Shown here: one piece after another, positions 27,689-37,012 of the stretch
Layout: every line of letters starts with the position of its first letter
Numbering within the stretch: position 1 is the stretch's first letter
Assembly (NCBI GenBank): GCA_963699525.1
Contig: CAVOUI010000013.1
Location: 62,001-126,000 of the forward strand
Source: SG8-41 sp963699525
GTDB taxonomy: Bacteria > Pseudomonadota > Gammaproteobacteria > Burkholderiales > SG8-41
Direction of reading: 5' to 3'
DNA length: 64,000 nt
Made by a program: the position numbers and the translations under genes
Notes under the pieces: model-generated
Databases searched by the model: none
Seen by the model: the letters and a program-made list of their open reading frames with translations, nothing else
What the model was told of the DNA's origin: nothing

Positions 27689-28684
27689 TCAGGCCGCGCG
27701 GCGCAGCAGGCCGGCGGCGCGCGCCTTCGCGGGAAGCCCGGTCGCCTCGAGGTCGGCGCGCATCTCGACCTTCGCTTCGCGGCTCATTTCGGCGCAGGGC
27801 ACGCGCACCGGCCCGCCGATCATTCCGATGCATTCCATCCAGAACTTCTGCTCGGCGATGGCCATGCGGCCGCCGGTGCCGTAGCCGGGGATCCACTTGG
27901 CCAGCACCGAGCGCAGGGGATTGAGGCTGCGGCAGATCTCGGTCGCCTTGTTCATGTCGCCTGCCAGCGCCGCCCGGGCGTAATCGTTGACCGGCGTGTA
28001 TCCGGGGACCTGGTAGAGGTGAGGGCAGTAGTTGAGCAGCCACCGGTCGCCGCACACGCTGATGTTGTAGAGGAAGGGCGCTTCGTCCGCGACGCTCACT
28101 TCCACCTCCCTGCCGATGGCGTCGCGCAGCGCGGTGGTGGGCTGCGGCTTGCTGACACCCTGCTTGAAGCCGCAGATGTTGGGCAGCGCCGCGAGCCGCT
28201 TCGCGAGCTTCGGGGAGATGGGGTAGGTGACCTCGGTATTGAACAGCACGATGCCGATGTCCACCCGTTCGCAGACGAATTTGTAGTAATCGAAGACCGC
28301 ATCGTCGCCGCGGGCGGCGACGTACGGCGTCAGGATGATCACGAAATCGGCGCCCGCCGATTGCGCGTGCTGCGCGAGCTTCACCGCCTCGTACGGATTC
28401 TGGTGGTGGCAGCCGGCGATCAGGGGAATGCGGCCGCGCGCAACCTCGACGTTGATCTCGACCACGCGCATGCGCTCCTCGTTCGTCATCGACCAGAACT
28501 CGCCGACGTTGCCGATGCAGTAGTGCCCCTCGAGCTTGAGCCCGGAGATGCAATGCTCGAGGTTCGCCGCGTTGCCGGCCTCATCGAGGCGGTCGTCCGG
28601 CGTGAACGTCGTGGGCAGCGCGGTCCACACCCCCTTGAGGACGGACTTCGCGTAGTCCTTGGCTTCGTGCTTGCGGTATTTCAT
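27689..28684 (-). CDS. Dihydrodipicolinate synthase (DapA)-family protein with altered active site
   Basis: The 331-residue TIM-barrel protein has the general DapA/NAL architecture: GVWTALPTTFTPDDRLDEAG at the start, GHYCIGNVGEFWSMTNEER, then PNICGFKQGVSKP with the Schiff-base lysine. The usual catalytic tyrosine of ILYNVPGRT is phenylalanine here (IVLFNTEVTYP). The two threonines before GE in the standard GTTGE motif are replaced (IGNVGE). It is therefore unlikely to be lysine-biosynthetic DapA. It follows the TAXI receptor and TRAP permease genes on the same strand and may process the imported acid. Confidence 0.8.
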   Translation of the reverse strand: MKYRKHEAKDYAKSVLKGVWTALPTTFTPDDRLDEAGNAANLEHCISGLKLEGHYCIGNVGEFWSMTNEERMRVVEINVEVARGRIPLIAGCHHQNPYEAVKLAQHAQSAGADFVIILTPYVAARGDDAVFDYYKFVCERVDIGIVLFNTEVTYPISPKLAKRLAALPNICGFKQGVSKPQPTTALRDAIGREVEVSVADEAPFLYNISVCGDRWLLNYCPHLYQVPGYTPVNDYARAALAGDMNKATEICRSLNPLRSVLAKWIPGYGTGGRMAIAEQKFWMECIGMIGGPVRVPCAEMSREAKVEMRADLEATGLPAKARAAGLLRRAA

Positions 28685-28756
28685 CGGTGACCCCGCCTCA
28701 TGAATCGCTTCGCGGAAAGCATAGCAGAGTCGGGCCCGAGGCCGGCAAACGGGCAG

Positions 28757-30706
28757 TCAACCGGCGCTGGCGCGCGCGAACACCGGCGCGTTGCGGCGCC
28801 GCAGGATCCAGTAGCCGACGAATGCGGCCACCGGCAGGCAGGCAAGCCACGCGAGCTGGCGGTCGGGATGAAGCAGCACCACCATCGCGACGGCGGCGAG
28901 CACGAGCCGCAACGCCACATCGATCCCGCGGCGGTCGGCGAACCGCGCCTGAAGGCTGAAAGTGATGCCGATCGTCGCGGTCATGATCAGCAGCATCGCG
29001 CCGATCTGCGCGACCCCGGGTTCGAGCACGAGCTCCGGCCGGGTGAATACCCCGGCCATCAGGACGAACAGCCCAACGCAGATCAGTATGGCGTGGAACA
29101 AGGTCTGCATGAAGGACGTTTCCGCGATCTTCGATGTCACCGCGGCGGATATGGACGTGGGCGGCGTGACTTCGCCCCAGACCGCGACGAAGAACGCGAA
29201 GAAGTGGACCACCCACGGGTCCACGCCGGCCTTGATCATCGGCGGCACGATCACGAGCGCGGTGATGATGTAGGTCGGCGCCGGCGGCAGCCCGGTTCCG
29301 AGCAGCGCGCCGAAAAAGAAGGCGACGAGCACCATCGAGGCGAGGTTGACCCCGGCGGCGGCGATGAGGAGGGAGCCGATCTTCGTCGGCACCCCGGTGA
29401 TGACGAGCGCGCCGGTCATGATCGAAAGCGTGGCGAGGAGAAGCGTCAGGTCGGCGGTCATTTCCGCGAAATAGTCCGCGAAGCGCCCGAGCGTCGCTCT
29501 GAGGTCGCGCCACGGCCGGCCCGGCGCCCGCGCGATCGCAATCAGTTGCGCGGCAACCAGAGCGCCGCCGATCCCGATGAAGACGTAGAGCGCGGCAAAC
29601 ATCGGCGCGAGATGCAGCACGGCCATCACGCCGATCAGCCCGGCGACGACGGCGACGAACGCGGCGATGTTCATCCAGTCCGCCCAGCGCATGTGCTCCA
29701 CGACGATGGTGCCGAGGCGCGCGCGGTGGCGCGTCGAGAGCAGGTAGACCGACACGCTGACGCCCACGTAGTAGATGATGGCCGGCGCATAGCCGCGCGC
29801 GACCACGTCGAAATAGCTGCGCCCCATGAATTCCGCCATCAGGAAGGCGGCAATGCCCATCACCGGGGGCATCAGCTGGCCTCCGAGCGAGGAGGCCGTC
29901 TCGATCGCGGACGCGATCTGCCGCGGCATGCCGGCGCCGATCATCGCGGGGATGGTCGCCGAGCCCACGGTGATGGCATTGGCCGCGCCGCTTCCGCTCA
30001 CGGTGCCGACGGCCATCGAGCCGAGCACGGCCGATTGCGGCAGGGCGTGCGGCGAGCGCACGGCGATCTGCTTGGATGCCCTGAGGATCGAATCCACGCA
30101 GCCGAAGGCGCGCAGCATGGCGAGCACCAGAATGAAGGAGCCGATCAGCGTCAGCGCGAGCTGGGGCAGGTTCGAAAAGATGCCGGTGCTCATCTCCACG
30201 CTCATCGCGCTCGCGATGCGCTCCCACGAAAGCCCGGGATGGAAGAACATGCCGGGCACCACCTTACCGTAAACCGCGTACAGGATCAGCAGAACATTGA
30301 GCACGAACAGGACCATGTGGCGCCTGCGCGTGTACTCCATGATCAGCAAAACCATCAAGGAGCCCATGGTGAGATCGGCCGCGCTCCAGGTCCCGGCGCG
30401 CACCGTACCGATGTCCTCGTATTCGACGAACATGTACACGGCAACGGCGAGCGAGACAATGACGTAGACCGCGCCGATGACGCAGCTCGCGACAGCAGGT
30501 AGGCGAGGGTAGAGCTCGCCCTTGCGCAGCTCGTCCAGCGTGAACAGGATGAAGGTGACCGGAACCAGGGTGAGTGCGAGCAGGGACGGCCCCCCCGCGC
30601 TGCTCCAGTAATAGCCGAAGAGGTAGAGGAAGAAAAAGACCGCGGTCAGGTAATAGAGCGCGTCGAACACCGCTCGCACGCGGAGAGAGCTTGAAGCCGC
30701 GCTCAT
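28757..30706 (-). CDS. TRAP transporter fused permease (4TM + 12TM type)
   Basis: The ATG at 30706 gives 649 residues with about 16-18 membrane segments: an N-terminal DctQ-like part, then a DctM-like core. Marker stretches are GSMAVGTVSGSGAANAITVG, AIETASSLGGQLMPPVMGIA and VAVWGEVTPPTSISAAV. These fused permeases work with TAXI-type receptors, and such a gene lies directly upstream on the same strand. The C-terminus has the extra helices often seen in these fusions. It would drive Na+- or H+-coupled uptake of an organic acid or amino acid that I cannot identify. Confidence 0.9.
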   Translation of the reverse strand: MSAASSSLRVRAVFDALYYLTAVFFFLYLFGYYWSSAGGPSLLALTLVPVTFILFTLDELRKGELYPRLPAVASCVIGAVYVIVSLAVAVYMFVEYEDIGTVRAGTWSAADLTMGSLMVLLIMEYTRRRHMVLFVLNVLLILYAVYGKVVPGMFFHPGLSWERIASAMSVEMSTGIFSNLPQLALTLIGSFILVLAMLRAFGCVDSILRASKQIAVRSPHALPQSAVLGSMAVGTVSGSGAANAITVGSATIPAMIGAGMPRQIASAIETASSLGGQLMPPVMGIAAFLMAEFMGRSYFDVVARGYAPAIIYYVGVSVSVYLLSTRHRARLGTIVVEHMRWADWMNIAAFVAVVAGLIGVMAVLHLAPMFAALYVFIGIGGALVAAQLIAIARAPGRPWRDLRATLGRFADYFAEMTADLTLLLATLSIMTGALVITGVPTKIGSLLIAAAGVNLASMVLVAFFFGALLGTGLPPAPTYIITALVIVPPMIKAGVDPWVVHFFAFFVAVWGEVTPPTSISAAVTSKIAETSFMQTLFHAILICVGLFVLMAGVFTRPELVLEPGVAQIGAMLLIMTATIGITFSLQARFADRRGIDVALRLVLAAVAMVVLLHPDRQLAWLACLPVAAFVGYWILRRRNAPVFARASAG

Positions 30707-30790
30707 GGGTGGAACCGGAGGGCCGCAAGTAACAAGGAGCGGGCACGACCGCGTGCCCACCCCCTGGAATCGCTCACCATTCCACCTGGG

Positions 30791-31813
30791 CTACTTCGCG
30801 ACGCGGGCGTCCCACTTCGCGTCCCACACGCCCTTCTCGCGCATGTATTTCGCGAGGCCCGGGATGGATCGGCACGAGGTCCGCCGCGGCCGTGACACCC
30901 CGCCGCTGGAACCCGGACATGTCCTTGGCGATCTGCGCGTAAACTCGAGTCGGCCTTGGCCAGCTCGGCGGCGTTCTTCTCGATGATTGTGAGCATCTGG
31001 TAGACATCGTTCTCGGGCACCTCAAGACCGACGTGAAAGCCGTAATAGAACGGCAGCAGGACCACCTTGTCGGTGTGAACGTCTCTCTTGAAAACCTCGG
31101 GCTTCAACTCGAGGATGGCGAAGCCGGCCTTCTTGAGCGCCGCGATTTCCTCGGCGCTCGGATTGACGGCGGCCCAGTCGGTCGCGAGCGACGCCTCGGT
31201 GATCCAGGGCGGCACCGCCGATTCGCCGTTGCTGTACATGCAGAAGCCATCGATCCCGCCGCTCTGGAGGAGCGACCCGGCGGCGGACAGGTCGACCTGG
31301 CGGTATCTGGTACTTCACGCCGAGCGCGTCGAATGCCCGTTCGAGCTGGGCGCGCGTGTCCCAGGGCGGCATGCCCGTGAAGAGAGCCTTGCCGGTCAGG
31401 TCCCGCCAACTCTTGTACTTGTCCTTGTCGCGCACTTGCACCGCGATGCCCATGTCGATGGTGTAGGTCCAGAAGGACTGCACCGGCTGGCGCTTCATGC
31501 TCGCCTTGAAGCCCGCGAAACGCCTGGTGTCGTTGCGGAGTTCGTAGAAGGCAATATCGGCGCCATAGTAGCCTTCGAACTGGCCCGTGGCGTAACCCTT
31601 GACGGTCACGATCGCGCCCGGCGTCGGCTGCACGGTGATCCGGTATTTCGGCATTTCGCGGTTCAGCAGTTCGGCGAGGACCACGAGCGCCTTGTGCCCG
31701 GCCGATCCCACCGCCGACGTGCCCCAGGGAAGTTCCTTCACCTGTGACCACGCTGCTGCGCCCCAGGTCGCGGTCAGAACCGCGACGAATACGATCAACG
31801 CACGCTTGAGCAT
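30791..31813 (-). pseudogene. TAXI-family TRAP solute-binding protein, three frameshifts
   Basis: AGGAGGG lies 8 nt before the ATG at 31813. The signal peptide is MLKRALIVFVAVLTATWGAA. The mature protein has the TAXI pattern (GTSAVGSAGHKALVVLAELL, then TGMPPWDTRAQLERAFDALG). Three one-base breaks occur: near 31300 (before RQVDLSAAGSLLQ), near 30943 (before VYAQIAKDMSGF) and near 30861 (before LAKYMREKGVWDAKW). When all are repaired the product is about 340 residues and ends VAK at TAG 30791-30793. It pairs with the fused permease that starts 84 nt downstream. Confidence 0.8.
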
Positions 31814-31890
31814 GACGGATCCCTCCTTTGATGAAATGGAAAGGTTCTTCCGACCTTCCTTGCAGCCCATTGTATTACAGGATCGCGCTT

Positions 31891-32494
31891 CTAGAAGGAA
31901 GAGCCGGGCTGCTTCAGGAACTCGGTTTCCTCCGGGGTCGAAGCGCGCCCGAGAACCGTGTTGCGATGCGGGAACCGGCCGAAGCGCTCGACGATGTCGC
32001 GGTGGTGGCCGGCGTAATCCGAGAAACCGGTGTATTCCTTGCGCCAGGCCGGCGCGACTTCGGTGGCGAGCAGCTGGAATAGCTGCACACCGCGCCGCTG
32101 CAGCGCGAGATCTTCAGCATGCTCGAACGGCAGGTAGAAGAACGCGCGCTGCGCGGGAATAAGCGCGCGGTCCGTCCCTTGCTCGACGCCGGCAAGCGCC
32201 AGACGTTGCGCCGCCGGATCCTGGGCGAAGGCGGCCGGGGTGCCGCGGTGGATGTGGCGCGAAAACTGGTCGAGCACGATGATCAGCGCGATCCGGCCGC
32301 GCGGGGTCGCGCCCCACTCGGCCTCCAGCTCGCCCGCGGCTCGCGCGCCGGTGCAGCTTGCCGAATCGCTTGCGGATGGCGGCGTCGTGCATGTGCCCGC
32401 CGCTGAACCACATCTTCTGCTTTGCGCGATCGAGCGCGCCATCGGGGCCGCAGGCGCCGAACCAGAAGTCGAGCACCTGCTCAATCTCGCTCAC
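31891..32494 (-). CDS. DUF924 family protein, one frameshift
   Basis: The first frame from ATG 32494 reads MSEIEQVLDFWFGACGPDG through FSGGHMHDAAIRKRFGKLH. Near 32355 it shifts by one base into ELEAEWGATPRGRIALIIV and LDQFSRHIHRGTPAAFAQD. It continues to the end with FYLPFEHAEDLALQRRGV, ending LKQPGSSF. This order of motifs is that of DUF924, a helical TPR-like family of about 180-200 residues of unknown function. Its start overlaps the end of the upstream HNH gene by 14 nt. Confidence 0.75.
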
Positions 32495-32894
32495 GATTCT
32501 TCCGCTTCAGCAGTGTGTCGAGATTCTCGAACGGCCGGTGGGTGGCCTGCGATTCCTTGCCGTCTGCAGGCTGCTCCCCGTCGCGGCCGGCAGTATCCAG
32601 ATAGCGCCGGTGCTCGGCCTCGTGGCAGTAGGTGCACAGCAGCTCCCAGTTGCTGCCGTCGGGCGGGTTGTTGTCGTGATTGCCGTCGCGGTGATGGACT
32701 TCGAGCAACTGCAGGTTGGCGTGCGTGAACGGGCGCGCGCAGCGGCCGCAGACCCAGGGATAGAGCTTGAGCGCCTGCTCCCGGTAGCCCTTCTCGCGGG
32801 CATCCCGCGCGCGCCGGGCCTCCGCGACGATGCGGTCCAGCCTGCCGGTATCCGGAGGGATTTTCTCGTCGGCATCAAAAATTGGGACGCACAC
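32481..32894 (-). CDS. yajD: HNH nuclease family protein YajD
   Basis: The 137-residue frame matches YajD: GYREQALKLYPWVCGRCARP, LLEVHHRDGNHDNNPPDG, SNWELLCTYCHEAEHRRY. The two CxxC pairs and the HH/N residues form a beta-beta-alpha-metal HNH fold. E. coli YajD is 115 residues with unknown role. The GTG start at 32894 lies inside the left arm of a 22-bp palindromic element, so the first residues (MCVPIF) are encoded by that element. The normal protein would begin close to EKIPPDTGRLDRIVAEA, and no ATG is visible there. Confidence 0.82.
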   Translation of the reverse strand: MCVPIFDADEKIPPDTGRLDRIVAEARRARDAREKGYREQALKLYPWVCGRCARPFTHANLQLLEVHHRDGNHDNNPPDGSNWELLCTYCHEAEHRRYLDTAGRDGEQPADGKESQATHRPFENLDTLLKRKNRERD

Positions 32895-32944
32895 CTTTTT
32901 CGGCCCATGTCGAAAGAGGCGGAAAAGGTGTGCGTCCCAATTTT
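32878..32944. repeat. 67-bp palindromic (MITE/REP-like) element
   Basis: The arm at 32878-32899 (AAAATTGGGACGCACACC plus TTTT) is perfectly inverted at 32923-32944, giving 22-bp arms around a 23-nt spacer. It lies at the 5' end of yajD and 5 nt away from the terminator of the next operon. I see no second copy in this window. The size and perfect arms suggest a non-autonomous palindromic element mobilised by a transposase encoded elsewhere. Confidence 0.65.
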
Positions 32945-32949
32945 ATTCC

Positions 32950-32978
32950 AAAAAAAAGCCCCGCCACCGCGGCGGGGC
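32950..32978 (-). terminator. Rho-independent terminator of the Bug-GGT-OsmC-MBL operon
   Basis: Read on the minus strand, GCCCCGCC and GGCGGGGC form an 8-bp stem with a 5-nt loop, followed by eight T residues. It lies 22 nt after the stop of the MBL-fold gene, so it ends that minus-strand operon and insulates yajD from it. Confidence 0.85.
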
Positions 32979-33000
32979 CTCTCCAGCCGGTCTCCGGCTC

Positions 33001-33981
33001 TCAGCAACCGGCCGTGCACCTGCCGCTGCCGTCGAACGACATCGTCCTTCCGCTCAGCGGGATGTAGGTCGGGATGCCGACCCGCTTCATGAACTGCTCG
33101 GTCTTGCTGCCCGGCACCACCTTGCCGCCTTTGGTTGCGATTTCGTTGACGTGGGTCGCAATCACTGAGTTCGGCTTGACCAGTTCGGCGATGACGAAGG
33201 CCGATTCGTCCGGACCGGTGGTGAACGGAGTGCCGCCGATGTTCATCACTGCCAGATTCGCCTTGTAGTAGCGCCGGACGGTGATCTCCTGCTCGGCGGT
33301 GATCCCCGTGTCGCCCGACAGGTAGGCCACGAGCCCGTTGGAAAACCGCAGGACGTAGCCGACCGGCGGGCCCACGTCCGCGTTCAAGCCCTGCGCCCGC
33401 AGCATATCGCTCAGGGGCTTGTCGAGAAATACCGGGTCCACGCCGTTGGTGTGAGTGGCGGGGACGGTCGCGACCGTGACGCCTCCGATCTTACCCAGGG
33501 CGCCGAAACGCACGAGCTGGACTTGCTTCGGATCGCCTCCCGCAGCCTTGACCTTCGCAGCGAGAAACGTGTTCATGTCGCTGCCGGCGAAGATCGTGGC
33601 CTTCTTGGCGGCGGCGATCATCGTGGTAGTGGAGTTAGGCGTCACGTTGACCGAAAAATCCGGATTGCCGCAAGTGCCCGCATTGGCCGCCGGCTGATGC
33701 CCGGGCCCCAGATGGTCCCCGTGAACATGGGAAAGCAGCACGGCATCGATCTTGCCGAGCCGCGGGTCATTCGGCCCGCGCACCGTGAAACCGGCGTCAT
33801 ACAGTATCCGGGTGCCGTCGGGGTCCTCGAAAACCATGGCGCGGTCCCTTGCGCACAACTCGCCGTCGTGGCTGCCCAGTGGGGTGATCTTCACCACCCC
33901 CGTGCCGGCCGGTTCGGTCATCGGGCCGGCGCACCCGGCACATAGCGCGGCGGCTCCCAGAAACACGCTAACTCTCTTCAT
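33001..33981 (-). CDS. Exported MBL-fold metallo-hydrolase
   Basis: The 326-residue protein begins with a signal sequence and Cys-rich cleavage region (VFLGAAALCAGCAGP) that may be a lipobox, though position -3 is not ideal. The metallo-beta-lactamase motif HVHGDHLG is at about residues 86-93. Later metal ligands are plausible in VATVPATHTNG and AYLSGDTGITAE, with a last histidine in VIATHVNEIA. The pattern resembles UlaG-like hydrolases. It is the last gene of a minus-strand operon and is followed by a clear terminator. Confidence 0.82.
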   Translation of the reverse strand: MKRVSVFLGAAALCAGCAGPMTEPAGTGVVKITPLGSHDGELCARDRAMVFEDPDGTRILYDAGFTVRGPNDPRLGKIDAVLLSHVHGDHLGPGHQPAANAGTCGNPDFSVNVTPNSTTTMIAAAKKATIFAGSDMNTFLAAKVKAAGGDPKQVQLVRFGALGKIGGVTVATVPATHTNGVDPVFLDKPLSDMLRAQGLNADVGPPVGYVLRFSNGLVAYLSGDTGITAEQEITVRRYYKANLAVMNIGGTPFTTGPDESAFVIAELVKPNSVIATHVNEIATKGGKVVPGSKTEQFMKRVGIPTYIPLSGRTMSFDGSGRCTAGC

Positions 33982-34006
33982 TGTTTTCTCCTCCAGTCGA
34001 AGTTAA

Positions 34007-34450
34007 TCACGTTACCACCTTCACTTCCGTCGTCACCGAATTGGCGATGAAGCACTCCCGGTGCGCCTTGTCGTGCAACCAATCGAGATCCGCCTCGCTC
34101 GGTTGCTTTCCTCCTCCGTACACGATCTTCGGGTGCAGCTCCACGCGCGTCACCGCGAGCTTGCCCGCCGCGTTCTTCTCGAGATGGCCGACCGCGGCAT
34201 CCTCGTAGCTCTCGACGACGAAGCCTTTGTTCGCGGCGAGCGCGAGGAACGTCAGCATGTGGCAGCTCGACAGCGCGGCGACCAGCGCCGCCTCGGGGTC
34301 GACGCGGTTCGGGTTTCCGAGGTAGGCGGTGGTCGCGGAGGCCGGCATCTCGTTCCCGTTCACGACCCACGTGTGGTCGCGGCTGTAGGTCCTGTAGGCG
34401 AAGTCCTTCCCGCCGCGGGACCACTTGATCGTTGCCTTGTGCTCGGACAT
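34007..34450 (-). CDS. OsmC family peroxidase-like protein
   Basis: This 147-residue protein is a typical OsmC/Ohr-fold member, with the family pattern PEAALVAALSSCHMLTFLAL containing one of the two catalytic cysteines (about residue 63). RECFIANSVTTEV carries the second cysteine (about residue 133). Such proteins reduce organic hydroperoxides with thiols. It starts 3 nt after the GGT stop, so it is tightly coupled to gamma-glutamyl metabolism, consistent with a thiol or redox role. Confidence 0.87.
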   Translation of the reverse strand: MSEHKATIKWSRGGKDFAYRTYSRDHTWVVNGNEMPASATTAYLGNPNRVDPEAALVAALSSCHMLTFLALAANKGFVVESYEDAAVGHLEKNAAGKLAVTRVELHPKIVYGGGKQPSEADLDWLHDKAHRECFIANSVTTEVKVVT

Positions 34451-34453
34451 AAC

Positions 34454-36040
34454 CTAGAAGCCGACGGCCTGCCCGTCGGTGCGGCGTTCGGACGCAGCCA
34501 GATACCCGTCGTCCATGCGATAGATCAGCTGCGCCCGGCCGAAATCGGTGCTCCAGCGGTCCGCCTGCACGACCTTATGGCCCCGGGACTTGAGGTCGTC
34601 GAGGACGGCGGCCGGAACTCCGTGCTCGATGTTGACGACCTCGAGGCCGTCGCCCACGCGCCAGCGCGGTGCGTCAGCCGCCGCCTGCGGATTTTGCCGG
34701 TAGTCGGCAAACCGCACCATCACCTGGGTATGGCCCTGCGCCTGCATGGAGCCGCCCATCACGCCGAAGCTCATCTCGGGCTTGCCGTCCCGGGTGGCGA
34801 ACGCCGGGATGATGGTGTGGAAGGGGCGCTTGCGGGGACCGACGAGGTTGGCATGGCCCGGCCGCAGCACGAAGCCGAAGCCGCGATTCTGCAGGCTGAT
34901 GCCGTCCACCACGATACCCGAGCCGAATCCCTGGTAGTTCGACTGGATGAAGGACACCATCATGCCGGACGCGTCCGCGGCGGTGAGATAGACGGTGCCG
35001 CCCCCGCCGGGCACACCGTGCTGCGGCGTCCTCGCTTTCTTCCTGTCGATCAGGCGCGAGCGGCTTCTCAGATATTCCTTGTCGAGCAGCCCGGAATTCT
35101 TCACGCGCATGGTGGCGGGATCCGAGACGTACTCGTAGACATCGGCGAAGGCGAGCTTCATCGCCTCGATCTGGAGATGCAGGCTATCGGCCGAATCCAC
35201 CGGAATCGCGCTCAAATCGAAGCCCTCGAGGATGCCGAGCGCGATCTGCGCCGCGATGCCCTGCGTATTGGGCGGAATCTCATGCAGCGTGCAGCCGCGG
35301 TAGTCGTGGCCGAGGGGCTCGACCCAATCCGCGGTGTGCGCCGCGAGGTCTTCCGCCGTCATCGCGCCGCCGTGCTTGCGGGAATGGTCCGCCATGCGCT
35401 GCGCGAGGTCGCCCTTGTAGAATGCCTCGCCCCGTGTTTCCGCGATGCGCCGGAGCGTCTTGGCGTGCGCCGGCGCGGTGAACGTTTCGCCCGGCTCCGG
35501 CGCGCGCCCGCGCGGCATGAAGTGCTCCGCGAAGCCCGGGACATCCTTGAGTATTGGAACCTGGGCCGCCCACAGCCGGGAGATGGTCGGCGAAACCATG
35601 TAGCCGTCCGCGGCGTAGCGCATCGCAGGCTCGAACAGGTCGGCGAACGGGAGCTTTCCAAAGCGCTCCGAAAGCGCGACCCATGCGGAGACCGCGCCCG
35701 GAACCGTAATGGCGTCCCAGCCCCGCGTCGGCATTGCCGTCTGACCCTTGAATCGCTCGGGGTTCCACGCCGCCGGCGAGCGGCCCGACGCGTTGAGGCC
35801 GTGGAGCTTTTTCCCGTCCCAGAGAATGCAGAAGGCGTCGGAGCCGATGCCGTTGCTGGTCGGCTCCACCACCGTCAGCGTGATCGCCGCCGCGAGCGCG
35901 GCGTCCACCGCATTGCCGCCCTTCTGCATCATGCTGAGACCGGCCTGCGCGGCGAGCGGCTGCGACGTCGCGACGACGTTTTTCGCCAGCACCGGCATGC
36001 GCTGGGAGGGGTAGGGGAATTGCCAATCAAACGATCTCAT
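34454..36040 (-). CDS. Gamma-glutamyltransferase family protein
   Basis: The ATG at 36040 overlaps the stop of the upstream Bug gene (ATGA). The 528-residue protein has the large-subunit pattern ATSQPLAAQAGLSMMQKGGN followed by AVDAALAAAITLTVVEP. The small-subunit start, with the nucleophilic threonine, is GGGGTVYLTAADASG. C-terminal marker: SFGVMGGSMQAQGHTQVMV. No obvious signal peptide is present, unlike E. coli Ggt, so it may act in the cytoplasm on imported gamma-glutamyl compounds. The Ntn-hydrolase would self-cleave before the catalytic Thr. Confidence 0.88.
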   Translation of the reverse strand: MRSFDWQFPYPSQRMPVLAKNVVATSQPLAAQAGLSMMQKGGNAVDAALAAAITLTVVEPTSNGIGSDAFCILWDGKKLHGLNASGRSPAAWNPERFKGQTAMPTRGWDAITVPGAVSAWVALSERFGKLPFADLFEPAMRYAADGYMVSPTISRLWAAQVPILKDVPGFAEHFMPRGRAPEPGETFTAPAHAKTLRRIAETRGEAFYKGDLAQRMADHSRKHGGAMTAEDLAAHTADWVEPLGHDYRGCTLHEIPPNTQGIAAQIALGILEGFDLSAIPVDSADSLHLQIEAMKLAFADVYEYVSDPATMRVKNSGLLDKEYLRSRSRLIDRKKARTPQHGVPGGGGTVYLTAADASGMMVSFIQSNYQGFGSGIVVDGISLQNRGFGFVLRPGHANLVGPRKRPFHTIIPAFATRDGKPEMSFGVMGGSMQAQGHTQVMVRFADYRQNPQAAADAPRWRVGDGLEVVNIEHGVPAAVLDDLKSRGHKVVQADRWSTDFGRAQLIYRMDDGYLAASERRTDGQAVGF

Positions 36041-37002
36041 TGCGGCTCGATTCCCGCTTCCTTGATCACCTTGCGCCATTTTTCGATTTCGCTCTTGATA
36101 ATTGCTGCATGCTCCTCGATCGTATTCCCGACCGGCTCGGCGCCTTGATCGATCAGGGACTTGCGGTTCGCGGGATCGCGCAGCGACTTCGCGAGCGCGT
36201 CGTTCAGCTTTTCCGCGATCGGCCGCGGGATGCCGGCCGGGCCGACGAGGCTGAAGCCGCTGCTCACGACGAAGCCCGGAACACCCGATTCCACCACGGT
36301 GGGCACGTCGGGCAGGGAGGAAGCGCGTTTCGCGCCTGCCTGCGCGAGCAGGCGCAGCCTGCCCTGGCGCACGTGGCCGAGGACGACCGGCATGCTGGCG
36401 AAGGAGATCTGCACGTGCCCGGCGATGAGATCGATGATGCCGGGTGCGATCCCTTTATACGGGATGTGGACGATGTTGATTTTCGCAAGCGAATTGAGGA
36501 GCTCGCCGGACAGGTGCCCGACGGCGCCCGGCCCCGAACTCGAATAGTTGAGCTGCCCGGGATGCGCCCGGGCGAGCGCGATCAACTCCTTCATGTTCTT
36601 CACCGGCAACGAGGGATGCACGACGACACCCGTTGGCACGTCGACGATGAGCCCGAGCGGGGCGAAGTCCCGTAGGGTGTCGTAGGGCAGCTTGCGCATG
36701 AGCGACGGATTGATCATGAAGCTGCCGGCTACGATTCCGGTCGTGTAGCCATCGGGCGGGCTCTTCGCGATGATGTCGGCGCCCACCGTGCCACCCGCTC
36801 CCGGCCGGTAATCGATGTAGAGCTGATGGCCCAGTATCTCGCCCATTTTTGGCGAGAGCAGGCGGAAGAAAATGTCGCTGTTGCCGCCGGGCGACGCCGG
36901 GTTGACCACCCGCACCGGCTTGCTTGGGAAGGGCTGCGCAACGGCGGCTGCCGCGAGCACGCTGCCGAGAATGAAAGCACAACGACAAAGGGTAATCTTC
37001 AT
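36037..37002 (-). CDS. Bug/TctC-family tripartite tricarboxylate transporter receptor
   Basis: The 321-residue protein has signal peptide CAFILGSVLAAAAVAQ and then FPSKPVRVVNPASPGGNSDI, the typical Bug start. RPGAGGTVGADIIAKSPPDG and HIPYKGIAPGIIDLIAGHV follow. These receptors bind carboxylated ligands in the periplasm. No TctA or TctB membrane gene is nearby, as is usual for the many orphan Bug proteins of Betaproteobacteria. It sits in an operon between another Bug gene (10-nt gap) and a GGT gene. Confidence 0.92.
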   Translation of the reverse strand: MKITLCRCAFILGSVLAAAAVAQPFPSKPVRVVNPASPGGNSDIFFRLLSPKMGEILGHQLYIDYRPGAGGTVGADIIAKSPPDGYTTGIVAGSFMINPSLMRKLPYDTLRDFAPLGLIVDVPTGVVVHPSLPVKNMKELIALARAHPGQLNYSSSGPGAVGHLSGELLNSLAKINIVHIPYKGIAPGIIDLIAGHVQISFASMPVVLGHVRQGRLRLLAQAGAKRASSLPDVPTVVESGVPGFVVSSGFSLVGPAGIPRPIAEKLNDALAKSLRDPANRKSLIDQGAEPVGNTIEEHAAIIKSEIEKWRKVIKEAGIEPQ

Positions 37003-37012
37003 CCGTGCCCTC

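Noticed and set aside
28700..30502. Plus-strand open frame of 600 codons
   Set aside because: Antisense shadow of the TRAP permease, with no recognisable domain.
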